A stretch of DNA of 64,000 nt from Chryseobacterium angstadtii. Its GTDB lineage: Bacteria > Bacteroidota > Bacteroidia > Flavobacteriales > Weeksellaceae. Within the stretch, counting starts at the first letter, position 1. Every line of letters begins with the position of its first letter. Made by a program: the position numbers and the translations under genes. This document shows, piece after piece, positions 26,015-34,789 of this stretch. The notes under the pieces are model-generated. The model was not told where the DNA came from. It was given only the letters and a program-made list of their open reading frames with translations, and made no database searches. Location: positions 496,001 to 560,000 of the forward strand of contig NZ_LFND01000002.1 of NCBI RefSeq assembly GCF_001045465.1, written 5' to 3'.

Positions 26015-27769
26015 TTAGTCGATCTTAATCTGGTAAGGCATTTCCATCTTCACTTCAGATTTTAGTTTCTCATTCGTAATCTGCTGAAGAATTTCATAAT
26101 TGGCCTTCCCTATTTTATTTTTAATGATTCTTGCAGAAATATCTTCCTCATTCAGATCTTTGAAAATCTGCTCGAAAGGAGTCATCTTTTTAGGATATCC
26201 GGTTACATGATAAGATTTCAAACCTGCTTTCTGAGCGGCAAACTTTACAGCGTCATTCAGCGTTCCCAATTCGTCTACAAGGCCAATCTGCTTGGCACGT
26301 ACACCACTCCATACTCTTCCTCCTCCTACATTATCTATCTGCTCGAAAGTCTGCTTTCTGTTCTGTGTTACGAAATGCACGAATCTTTTATACGTTCCCT
26401 CTACACTTCTTGTAATCAGGTTTACTCCGTAAGGTGTAACTCCGTTCAAAGCAGAATAATACTGTGAATTGGCATTGGTAGCCACAATATCTGAGCGGAT
26501 CCCGTTTTTATTCGCAATATCTTTATAATAAGGAATTACCCCGAAAACTCCGATTGATCCTGTAAGCGTATTAGGCTCTGAGTAAATTTTATCGGCTGCC
26601 ATAGCAATATAATAGCCTCCTGAAGCTGCATAATCTCCAAAAGAAACTACAAGGGGCTTTTTCTTTTTCAGCTGCTGAAGTTCAAATAAAATTTCATCTG
26701 ATGCATTGGCACTTCCACCCGGCGAATTGATTCTGAAAACAACCGCTTTCACTTTATCGTCATCCTGAAGATCTTTGATATATTTTACATATTTTTCAGA
26801 ATAGATTTCATTATATCCGTCTCCGTTATTAATTCCTCCTGAAGCATACAGTACAGCTACTTTTTCTCCCGATTTGTCTTCGTCTGCATAAGAACTGATA
26901 TAGCCTGCCAAAGAAACCTTGTTCAGTTTTTCTTTTTCTTTAAGACTCAGTTTAGATTTTATGATTTGGTCATACTCTGTTTTCTGAATCAGTTTATCCG
27001 CTAATTTATATTTTAATCCTAGTTCAGGAATCATTCCATACAGGCTGTCTACGACCACTTTAAACTGAGCGGTATCAATTTTTCTGGAAACGGCCATTTT
27101 AGTTGAAGTATTTTTCCAGATATCATTAAGGAGCGTACTCAGCTGCTCTTTGTTTTCCGGAGAAATATCATTTCTAAGAAAAGGCTCTACCGCCGATTTG
27201 AATTTTCCATGTCTGATTACTTCAATCCCGATACCGTATTTATCTGCAAAATCTTTAAAAAAGGCCACTTCAGTTGCCAGACCTTTCAGCTCTATCATTC
27301 CTGAAGGGTTCAAATAATACTGATCTGCTACAGATCCTAAATAATAAGCAGACTGTGATACCCCATTTCCGTAAGCATATACAAATTTTCCACTCTTCTT
27401 AAAATCTTCAATTGCATTTCGGATATCATCAATTTGAGTCATTCCGGCATGAAAATCATCAGCTTCAATGCTTATTCCTTTAATATTGTCGTCGGTTTTA
27501 GCTTTTTCAATCGCTTCCAGAACGTCATACAAAAGAACGCTTTTACTTTTGTCGCTGATATTAAACAACCCTACTTCCTCTTCAGTGGGACTGTCTATTA
27601 TATTAGTCTTTAAATTAATCGTCAGAACAGAATTTTTTTTCACGGCAACAGATTGGTTATTCCCCATAGAGCTGAACACCATCATCATAATGAAAAAGAC
27701 GAAAAATACGGCACATAATAGGACAATAGCCACTATATTTGCCAATACATTTTTAAAGAAACTTCTCAT
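26015..27769 (-). CDS. sppA: Signal peptide peptidase SppA, 67K type
   Basis: 584 aa, the long double-domain form. N-terminal membrane anchor about 11-36. Catalytic Lys191 lies in RHGKFKSAVEPF and catalytic Ser383 in YAASGGYYIAMAADK, in the two halves as expected for SppA_67K. Further marks are RINSPGGSANASDEI and TLTGSIGVFGVI. Degrades cleaved signal peptides at the inner membrane. Its ATG is 20 nt from that of divergent folK. Confidence 0.95.
   Translation of the reverse strand: MRSFFKNVLANIVAIVLLCAVFFVFFIMMMVFSSMGNNQSVAVKKNSVLTINLKTNIIDSPTEEEVGLFNISDKSKSVLLYDVLEAIEKAKTDDNIKGISIEADDFHAGMTQIDDIRNAIEDFKKSGKFVYAYGNGVSQSAYYLGSVADQYYLNPSGMIELKGLATEVAFFKDFADKYGIGIEVIRHGKFKSAVEPFLRNDISPENKEQLSTLLNDIWKNTSTKMAVSRKIDTAQFKVVVDSLYGMIPELGLKYKLADKLIQKTEYDQIIKSKLSLKEKEKLNKVSLAGYISSYADEDKSGEKVAVLYASGGINNGDGYNEIYSEKYVKYIKDLQDDDKVKAVVFRINSPGGSANASDEILFELQQLKKKKPLVVSFGDYAASGGYYIAMAADKIYSEPNTLTGSIGVFGVIPYYKDIANKNGIRSDIVATNANSQYYSALNGVTPYGVNLITRSVEGTYKRFVHFVTQNRKQTFEQIDNVGGGRVWSGVRAKQIGLVDELGTLNDAVKFAAQKAGLKSYHVTGYPKKMTPFEQIFKDLNEEDISARIIKNKIGKANYEILQQITNEKLKSEVKMEMPYQIKID
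27734..27741 (+). promoter_or_regulatory. Possible -7 box of folK inside sppA
   Basis: TATATTTG matches TAnnTTTG on the forward strand and lies within the 5' coding part of sppA. Only 20 nt separate the divergent ATGs, so at least one promoter must overlap the opposite gene. Confidence 0.3.
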
Positions 27770-27789
27770 AAATCAATCAATTTTCTAAT

Positions 27790-28206
27790 ATGTCGCAACA
27801 TAGGGTGGTTTTGTTACTCGGAAGTAACCTTGGAGACCAAAAAAAAAATTTAGAGCTCGCTTTACAAAAAATCCGTGAAGGAGGAAATGAAATTTCACTA
27901 ACCAGCGATTTTTTGATAACTGAACCTGTAGAATTTGTCAGTTCTAATATTTTTTGTAATATTGCATCAATAATATTCACGCATCTTTCTCCTATTCAAC
28001 TGCTTGATTTTATTAAAAACATAGAAGTTGAGATGGGAAGAATTAATGATTCAAAATCATCTGGAGGCTATAGCGATAGAATAATAGATATTGATATCAT
28101 TACATATAACGGTTTGAATTTCAAATCAGAAAGATTGGAAATACCTCATCAAAAACATTTGTTTGAAAGAGATTTTTCTAAAATATTATTGAAGGATTTT
28201 ATCTAA
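27790..28206 (+). CDS. folK: 2-amino-4-hydroxy-6-hydroxymethyldihydropteridine diphosphokinase
   Basis: 138 aa. LLLGSNLGDQKKNLELAL at the N-terminus, IEVEMGR, and RIIDIDIITYNGLNF with PHQKHLFERDF, the HPPK signature for Mg-ATP and pterin binding. Transfers pyrophosphate from ATP to 6-hydroxymethyl-dihydropterin in folate synthesis. Length is on the short side for HPPK. Confidence 0.94.
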   Translation: MSQHRVVLLLGSNLGDQKKNLELALQKIREGGNEISLTSDFLITEPVEFVSSNIFCNIASIIFTHLSPIQLLDFIKNIEVEMGRINDSKSSGGYSDRIIDIDIITYNGLNFKSERLEIPHQKHLFERDFSKILLKDFI

Positions 28207-28226
28207 ATAAAACATAAAAAACATAT

Positions 28227-29336
28227 ATGAAATTAGGTTTATTATTATTGGCTACACTGCCTATCGCGGCTTATGCCCAGGACAGTACCACGGTAAACTC
28301 TTCTAGTGAGTATCCTAATACCTTCTCTTCAGGTTCCGCTAATGTACAACGTTTTGACAACAAAGCCAGACGCTTCAATGACTGGTCTATTTCCGTTGGT
28401 GGAGGTGCTGCTTTTATGGCGCATTCTGATCTTACCTCTTTTTATGACAAAAAAGTAAACTGGGGGTATAATGCTTACGTAAGTATTGACAAGCAGATTA
28501 CACACGTTTTCGGATTGAGCCTTATCTATCAGAGAGGAGAAACAAAACAGAAAGCAATGTTGGAAGGAGCAGCAGGAGCTATGGCAGGTGTTGGAACAGC
28601 CACTACCAAATATAACCAGCTTGCATTGATGGGAGACGTAAACTTTTCAAATTTATTGAGAAGAGTTGATAATCATTCTCCATACAGATGGGCTTTCCAT
28701 GGTTATGCAGGACTTGGTTTCCAAGGTTACAACACATCTCTTCATGATGGTAATGAATTCAGATGGAGTGATAGTCCTAAAAGAGTTCCTTTGTTTATCA
28801 AACAAGATTTCGACATTAATTCTCTTTTCTACCAATTCGGTGTAGGATTGAAATATAAAGTTTCCAAACTTATTGATATTGAAGCAAGAACCATGTACAT
28901 CGTGAGTGGTGATGATGAATTTGATGGCGGCGGATGGGCTGATCCAAACGATTACGACCCTGCTACTCCAGGTTCAAAATATAACATGATCAGCGATTCA
29001 AGATCTGATAATGCATGGACTGTAAACTTAGGGGTTACTTTCAAACTAGGAAAACATCTATCTCATTTAGCATGGCATGATCCACTTCAGGAAGCCTACT
29101 ACAGAACAAGCGTCTTAGAAAATGCAACTACAGATCTTGTTGTATGTGAAAAAGGTGATGCTGATAATGACGGAGTTTGTGACGATTGGGACAGACAGCT
29201 TGATACTCCTGCAGGCGCAAGAGTAGACGGAGCTGGTGTTGCTTTAGATATGGACCTTGACGGTGTTATAGATTTATATGATAAATGTGTGACTGTTCCG
29301 GGACCTGTAGAAAACAACGGATGCCCAACTAAATAA
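28227..29336 (+). CDS. OmpA-like outer-membrane barrel protein lacking the OmpA domain (array copy 1)
   Basis: 369 aa. Signal peptide MKLGLLLLATLPIAAYAQ. An outer-membrane beta-barrel of about 270 residues follows, then thrombospondin type 3-like Ca-binding segments (GDADNDGVCDDWDRQLD, DMDLDGVIDLYDKC). It stops right after VENNGCPTK, exactly where copies 2 and 3 enter the linker to a peptidoglycan-binding OmpA domain, so it lacks that anchor. First of three tandem paralogues; 20 nt after folK. Confidence 0.85.
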   Translation: MKLGLLLLATLPIAAYAQDSTTVNSSSEYPNTFSSGSANVQRFDNKARRFNDWSISVGGGAAFMAHSDLTSFYDKKVNWGYNAYVSIDKQITHVFGLSLIYQRGETKQKAMLEGAAGAMAGVGTATTKYNQLALMGDVNFSNLLRRVDNHSPYRWAFHGYAGLGFQGYNTSLHDGNEFRWSDSPKRVPLFIKQDFDINSLFYQFGVGLKYKVSKLIDIEARTMYIVSGDDEFDGGGWADPNDYDPATPGSKYNMISDSRSDNAWTVNLGVTFKLGKHLSHLAWHDPLQEAYYRTSVLENATTDLVVCEKGDADNDGVCDDWDRQLDTPAGARVDGAGVALDMDLDGVIDLYDKCVTVPGPVENNGCPTK

Positions 29337-29344
29337 TACAATGA

Positions 29345-29366
29345 AAAGCAGTTGAAAGACTGCTTT
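29345..29366 (+). terminator. Terminator after OmpA-array copy 1
   Basis: AAAGCAGT / ACTGCTTT stem with a 6-nt loop, 8 nt after the stop; weak T-run. Confidence 0.6.
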
Positions 29367-29404
29367 CTTCAATTGAAGAAAAAAAATTTTTAATACATAA
29401 ATAC

Positions 29405-30942
29405 ATGATGAAATTAAATTTAGCTGTTGCTGCATTAGCACTGGCGATTCCCTTCGTTAGCTATGCGCAAGACTCAACGGCAGTTTCATCCGGAGAATAC
29501 CCTAACACATTTTCTTCCGGTTCTGCCAATGTTTCCCCATTTACCAATCAGTCAAAAAGATTCAACGACTGGTCTATTTCAGCAGGTGCTGGTGTACCAC
29601 TGATTCAGTCTGCAGATTTGACTTCTATCAAGAATGGTAATGGTAAAAACCTTTTCGGATACTCTGCTTATGTAAGTATAAAAAAGACAAAGCAATCACT
29701 CACGCTTTCGGTTTAAAATTACAGTATGACAGAGGTGAAACAAGACAGGGGTGGTTCAATACTAAAGATGCTGCTCCCGATGCGAAAGCTGTAGGGGCAA
29801 GAACTCAGTATGACGCAATCTCTTTATTGGGAGACATCAACTTCTCTAACCTTTTAAGAAGAGTTGACAATCATTCTCCTTACAGATGGGCAATTCACGG
29901 ATATGCCGGTATTGGTACCATTGCTTACAGAGCATACCAAAAAGACATCAAAGGACAAATATTAGCTACTGAAGTAAAACCTTTCAAACTTGGTTCTATG
30001 TTTATGCAGGCCGGTGCCGGGGTAAAGTATAAAATCAACAGAAGAATTGATCTTGAAGGACGTTTAATGTATGTGGTAACAGGAGATGATGAATTCGATG
30101 GCGGTGGTGAAAAGTACAGCGCGATCAACAAACGTGAAGAGCAGGTATCTGACAACTTCTTCAATGCTACTTTAGGTATTTCCCTGAAATTAGGAAAGCA
30201 CGAATCTCATTTGATGTGGCACGACCCGCTTCAGGAAATCTATTACAAACTTGATGTTCTGGCTAACAAAAAGCAGGATATAGAAGTATGTAAAAAAGGA
30301 GATGCTGATAACGACGGAGTTTGTGACGATTGGGACAGACAGCTTGACACTCCTGCAGGAGCAAGAGTGGATGGAGCCGGAGTTGCTCTTGATACAGACC
30401 TTGATGGAGTGATTGATCTTAATGATAAATGTGTAACTGTTCCGGGACCTGTAGAAAACAACGGATGTCCGATTGTGAAAAAAGTAGACAACAATCAGAC
30501 AGCTGTAGAAATAGAACAAAATCTTAAAGATATTTACTTCAACTTCAACAAAGCAACTATCAGACCTGAATCTAATGATAAACTGGATCTGGCAGCAAAA
30601 ATCATCAAAGAAAAAGGAGGTAACTATTTACTGACAGGCCACACTGATATTAAAGGAAACGCTGCTTACAACTTAAAGCTTTCAAGAGAAAGAGCAGCGG
30701 CTGTAGTAGGTGCTCTGGAGAACAGAGGGGTTAGTCTGAATGCATTAAAATCTAAAGGTGTAGGTTCGGCGGAAGCTGTAGTTCCTGCAACAGCATCTGA
30801 TGCTGAAAGATTAGCAGACAGAAAAGTTACGGTAAGATTTATAGAAAGTTCGGAATGGGATTCTATCAAGAAGAAAGATTACGAAGATTCACCTGTAAAA
30901 AAACCAGTAAAAAAAGCATCTTCCCGAAAGAAGAAAAAGTAA
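29405..30942 (+). pseudogene. OmpA-family outer-membrane protein, frameshifted at a slippery heptamer (array copy 2)
   Basis: The first 103 codons (29405-29716) give signal peptide and barrel start, then run out of frame and stop at 29714-29716. The rest of the barrel, the TSP3 Ca-binding segments and a complete OmpA domain (YFNFNKATIRPES, TGHTDIKGNAAYN, DRKVTVRF) continue in the -1 frame to 30942. Against copy 3, one C is replaced by six A (29680-29685), a net +5. The site reads ATA AAA AAG, so A AAA AAG is in the zero frame; a -1 slip there continues as GAC AAA GCA (DKA), restoring the sequence of copy 3 for a 512-aa product. Either a pseudogene or a recoded gene. Confidence 0.8.
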
Positions 30943-30958
30943 TTCTTAAACAACTATT

Positions 30959-30985
30959 AACCGAAAAGAGCATTTCTTTTCGGTT
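30959..30985 (+). terminator. Terminator after OmpA-array copy 2
   Basis: Perfect 11-bp stem AACCGAAAAGA / TCTTTTCGGTT, 5-nt loop, T-run; 16 nt after the stop. Its presence shows that transcription through copy 2 is, or was, a defined unit. Confidence 0.85.
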
Positions 30986-31142
30986 ATTTTTTCTACTACC
31001 GAATATTTTACCTACCTTTATCTTATTTTTCAGATAGTATGTACGTGAAGGAGTGTTTATATCGGCACTATTTTGAAGAAATTATTAAAAATAAATTATT
31101 TAAAAAATAAAATCATTTAAATTAACTTAAAAAAATAACACT

Positions 31143-32579
31143 ATGAAATTAAGTTTAGCAATTGTTGCATTAGCTATGGCAATTCCCGCAGTAAGCTACG
31201 CGCAAGACTCAACGGCAGTTTCAAATGGAGAATATCCGAATACATTTTCTTCCGGTTCTGCCAATGTTTCCCCATTTACCAATCAGTCAAAAAGATTCAA
31301 CGACTGGTCTATTTCAGCAGGTGCTGGTGTACCACTGATTCAGTCTGCAGATTTGACTTCTATCAAGAATGGTAATGGTAAAAACCTTTTCGGATACTCT
31401 GCTTATGTAAGTATCGACAAAGCAATCACTCACGCTTTCGGTTTAAAATTACAGTATGACAGAGGTGAAACAAGACAGGGGTGGTTCAATACTAAAGATG
31501 CTGCTCCCGATGCGAAAGCTGTAGGGGCAAGAACTCAGTATGACGCAATCTCTTTATTGGGAGACATCAACTTCTCTAACCTTTTAAGAAGAGTTGACAA
31601 TCATTCTCCTTACAGATGGGCACTTCATGGATATGCAGGTATTGGTACCATTGCTTACAAAGCTTATCAGAAAGATATTAACGGACAAAGACTGGCTACT
31701 GAAGTGAAGCCTTTCAAATTAGGATCTCTGTTTATGCAGGCCGGTGCCGGTTTAAAGTATAAAATCAACAGAAGAATTGATCTTGAAGGACGTTTAATGT
31801 ATGTAGTAACTGGAGATGATGAATTCGATGGTGGTGGAGACAAATACAGTGCAATCAACAAACGTGAAGAGCAGGTATCTGACAACTTCTTCAATGCTAC
31901 TTTAGGTATTTCCCTGAAATTAGGAAAACACGAGTCTCATTTAATGTGGCACGACCCGCTTCAGGAAATCTATTACAAGCTTGATGTTCTGGCTAACAAA
32001 AACCAGGATATAGAAGTATGTAAAAAAGGAGATGCTGATAACGACGGAGTTTGTGACGATTGGGACAGACAGCTTGACACTCCTGCAGGAGCGAGAGTAG
32101 ATGGTGCCGGAGTCGCTCTTGATACGGATCTTGACGGAGTGATCGATCTTTACGATAAGTGTGTAACTGTTCCGGGACCTGTAGAAAACAACGGATGTCC
32201 TACAACAACTACAGGACCTGTAGTAGAAACAGAAACTAAGCTTGAAGGAATTGAGTTTGATTTAAATTCTGACAGAATTTTACCTTCAAACACGCCTATC
32301 CTGAACAATGCCGTAAATTACATCAACTCTTCAACTGGTTCTTACAGTGTAATTGGTGCAACAGATACAAGAGGTACTGATGCTTACAACCAAAAACTTT
32401 CTGAAAGAAGAGCTAATAACGTTAAGAGCTATTTAATTAAAAACGGAGTTCAGTCTGGAAAAATCAACGCTGTAGGAAAAGGTGAAAAAGACCTTAAATA
32501 TCCTGAGTGTGAACCAGCTACTAAATGCCCTGAATGGAAAAACAGAGCAAACAGAAGAGTATACTTCGAAGCTAAATAA
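31143..32579 (+). CDS. OmpA-family outer-membrane protein (array copy 3)
   Basis: 478 aa, intact. Signal peptide ending SYAQ, beta-barrel, TSP3-like Ca-binding segments (DNDGVCDDWDRQLD, DTDLDGVIDLYDKC), linker TTTTGPVVETETK, then an OmpA peptidoglycan-binding domain (IEFDLNSDRILPSN, IGATDTRGTDAYNQKLSERRA, NRANRRVYFEAK). Such proteins tie the outer membrane to peptidoglycan. A 381-nt stretch (31242-31622) is identical to copy 2 apart from the indel there. Likely own promoter in the 200-nt AT-rich leader. Confidence 0.93.
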   Translation: MKLSLAIVALAMAIPAVSYAQDSTAVSNGEYPNTFSSGSANVSPFTNQSKRFNDWSISAGAGVPLIQSADLTSIKNGNGKNLFGYSAYVSIDKAITHAFGLKLQYDRGETRQGWFNTKDAAPDAKAVGARTQYDAISLLGDINFSNLLRRVDNHSPYRWALHGYAGIGTIAYKAYQKDINGQRLATEVKPFKLGSLFMQAGAGLKYKINRRIDLEGRLMYVVTGDDEFDGGGDKYSAINKREEQVSDNFFNATLGISLKLGKHESHLMWHDPLQEIYYKLDVLANKNQDIEVCKKGDADNDGVCDDWDRQLDTPAGARVDGAGVALDTDLDGVIDLYDKCVTVPGPVENNGCPTTTTGPVVETETKLEGIEFDLNSDRILPSNTPILNNAVNYINSSTGSYSVIGATDTRGTDAYNQKLSERRANNVKSYLIKNGVQSGKINAVGKGEKDLKYPECEPATKCPEWKNRANRRVYFEAK

Positions 32580-32602
32580 TACAAATTATCAGCTCATATA
32601 TC

Positions 32603-32625
32603 AAAGCCGTGCCATGCACGGCTTT
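32603..32625 (+). terminator. Terminator after OmpA-array copy 3
   Basis: Perfect 10-bp stem AAAGCCGTGC / GCACGGCTTT with 3-nt loop and T-run, 23 nt after the stop. Confidence 0.92.
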
Positions 32626-32657
32626 TTTTGTTGTAATACTTTTATTATTTTTACCCT

Positions 32658-34565
32658 ATGATTTCTCAGCAGGACTTCCAAAAATTAAAATTCGACACCC
32701 TAAAATATTTTTGGGGCTATGATGGTTTCAGAGATTCTCAGGAAGAAATCATTGACGCTGTTATCAATGAAAAAGACACACTCGTTCTTCTTCCAACAGG
32801 AGCCGGGAAATCTCTATGCTACCAGCTTCCAGCCCTATTGAAAGAAGGAACATGCCTGATTATCTCTCCTCTTCTTGCTTTGATGAAAGATCAGGTAAGC
32901 CAGCTGAAACATCGTGGCATTGAAGCAGAATATTTGTCCTCCGAACTGGATGAATATGATGCAGAAGCCATTTACGACCGTTGCAAAGACGGCCTCACAA
33001 AACTTTTATATATTTCTCCGGAAAGACTTACCAATACCCAGTTTTTACAGAACATTGAAGAAATTCAGCTTTCATTTATCGCGGTAGATGAAGCACACTG
33101 TATTTCAGAATGGGGCCAGGATTTCCGACCGAGTTACCAGAATATTAAAGAATTCAGGAAAAATCATCCAAAAACTCCATGCCTGGCTTTAACTGCCACC
33201 GCCACTCCGAAAGTACTGGAAGAAATCAAAAATAAACTGGAACTGAAAAAACCTTCTGTATTCCAGAAAAGCTTTAAAAGGGAAAATATCAGGATCTTTA
33301 TGGATGAAGTATCTGATAAGTTTCAACGGGTTTTTGATATTTTAAAGCATAATAATGATTCGGGAATTGTTTATGTAAGAACCCGGAAAGATGCAGAAAT
33401 GCTGGCAGAATTTCTCAAAAAAAACCAGGTGAAAAATGTAGATTATTTCCACGCTGGTTTAACAACAAAAGAGAAAAATACACGCCAATCTCTCTGGAAT
33501 ACCAGCGACAATCATGTCCTGATATCCACAAATGCATTTGGTATGGGAATAGACAAGGATAATGTACGGTTTGTAATCCATTACTCCCCTGCTCCTTCGC
33601 TGGAAAATTATTATCAGGAGATCGGAAGAGCCGGAAGGGATGGCAAGGACAGCTTTGCCTTTCTTCTCTGGAACAAACAGGAATTGCTCAATTTCGATGA
33701 CATTTTAAAGAACCAAACCCCCAATAAAGCTGAATTCTTAAAAATCATCACCTACCTCTACTCTATTTTTCAGGTTGCTGAATTTGAACTGCCGGAAAAG
33801 GTTTTCCAGCTGAATATTCAAGGGATACAGAATTTCACAAGACTTTCGAAAGCAAAGATCAGCAATGTTCTTAACTTTCTGCACAATCAGGAAATCATTT
33901 ATCATAATGACAATAAGAGCCTTTCTTCACTGGAACTTCTCTTCAATGCAGAGGAAATAGACCAGCTGCCACAGAAAGAGGCTTATTTCATAGAGCTTCT
34001 GCTACGTACGGTATCCGGAATTACGACCCACAAAGTGATGTTCAGCGAGCAACAGGTAAGTAATAAAATAGGTGTAAGCATTCCTCTGATTAAAGAACGA
34101 CTGAAGGAACTTCAGCAGAAAAATTACCTCGAATATGTAGACGGAGCCCTTTCCAGCATTAAATTTTTAAAGCCGCGGGATGAGAGAGCCATCAATTCAG
34201 CTTATTGGAAACTGTTTGAACATATTCAGAAAAATAAAATCCAGAAATGGGAAGAGATTAAATTTTTTATAGAAAACAAGGATTACTGTAAAATGAAACT
34301 TATTCTCGCTTATTTCGGAGAAAAAAACACGAAGAACTGCGGACAATGTTCTGTCTGCGAAAAAAATAAACAGTCGATTTTCGGAAAAAATATTTCTCAG
34401 CAGATCATCAATCTTCTTGCCAAAAAACCGTCTACCATTGAAGATCTTTCTGTTCAGCTTAACTATCATTCTAAAAACAATATTTTAGAAAACCTGATCT
34501 TTCTTTTAGATTCAGGAAAGGTAAAAATGCTGAATTTCAGAACGTATACGCTGAATGATGAGTAA
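32658..34565 (+). CDS. recQ: RecQ-family ATP-dependent DNA helicase
   Basis: 635 aa. Helicase motifs: FRDSQEEII (motif 0), LLPTGAGKSLCYQLPAL (I), VDEAHCISEWGQDFRPSY (II), LTATATP (III), VYVRTRKDAEMLAEFL (IV), STNAFGMGIDKDNVRFVIHY (V), QEIGRAGRDG (VI). A winged-helix part and the Zn-binding cysteines (DYCKM, NCGQCSVC) follow; no HRDC domain is evident, so it is shorter than E. coli RecQ. Many Bacteroidota carry several RecQ paralogues, so the symbol marks the family. Confidence 0.92.
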   Translation: MISQQDFQKLKFDTLKYFWGYDGFRDSQEEIIDAVINEKDTLVLLPTGAGKSLCYQLPALLKEGTCLIISPLLALMKDQVSQLKHRGIEAEYLSSELDEYDAEAIYDRCKDGLTKLLYISPERLTNTQFLQNIEEIQLSFIAVDEAHCISEWGQDFRPSYQNIKEFRKNHPKTPCLALTATATPKVLEEIKNKLELKKPSVFQKSFKRENIRIFMDEVSDKFQRVFDILKHNNDSGIVYVRTRKDAEMLAEFLKKNQVKNVDYFHAGLTTKEKNTRQSLWNTSDNHVLISTNAFGMGIDKDNVRFVIHYSPAPSLENYYQEIGRAGRDGKDSFAFLLWNKQELLNFDDILKNQTPNKAEFLKIITYLYSIFQVAEFELPEKVFQLNIQGIQNFTRLSKAKISNVLNFLHNQEIIYHNDNKSLSSLELLFNAEEIDQLPQKEAYFIELLLRTVSGITTHKVMFSEQQVSNKIGVSIPLIKERLKELQQKNYLEYVDGALSSIKFLKPRDERAINSAYWKLFEHIQKNKIQKWEEIKFFIENKDYCKMKLILAYFGEKNTKNCGQCSVCEKNKQSIFGKNISQQIINLLAKKPSTIEDLSVQLNYHSKNNILENLIFLLDSGKVKMLNFRTYTLNDE

Positions 34566-34584
34566 TGGTAATGAGCAATGGGTA

Positions 34585-34776
34585 ATGAGAGTCAAGAGCC
34601 AAGAATCAAGATACTAGATATGCCAGATTTCATATTTCAGACTGAGGCTAAGGCTGAGGTTTAGATAGAGATTAAGAATATTATTGGATTCTCTCAATAC
34701 ACAAACCCTCCCACTCTCAAACTCTCCCACTCTCAAACTCGCATCCGGAAACTCGCACCCCGAAGCCCAAAAACCC
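34585..34776 (+). repeat. Composite mosaic repeat element, pair A left copy
   Basis: Block order: heptamers of CAAGAGY type (34592-34611), TTTCAGACTGAGG, hexamers of AAGGCT type, a core TTTAGATAGAGATTAAG, then ACTCTCCCACTCTCAAACTC runs and a GCATCCGGAAACTCGC end. The same order recurs at 43588-43733 and, inverted, at 35738-35955 and 45376-45535. Noncoding. Confidence 0.8.
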
Positions 34777-34777
34777 T

Positions 34778-34785
34778 TATCTTTG
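34778..34785 (+). promoter_or_regulatory. -7 box of fmt
   Basis: TATCTTTG, exact TAnnTTTG, ending 4 nt before the fmt ATG. The start point would fall at or near the start codon, so the mRNA may be leaderless. Confidence 0.5.
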
Positions 34786-34789
34786 CACC

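Noticed and set aside
29686-29760. Stimulatory hairpin or pseudoknot after the slippery heptamer
   Set aside because: I could not find a convincing stem in the first 70 nt downstream, so I do not list one.
34566-34789. Possible CRISPR array from regularly repeated heptamers
   Set aside because: Units are 6-8 nt and degenerate without spacers; no cas genes are near. It is a microsatellite-like mosaic.
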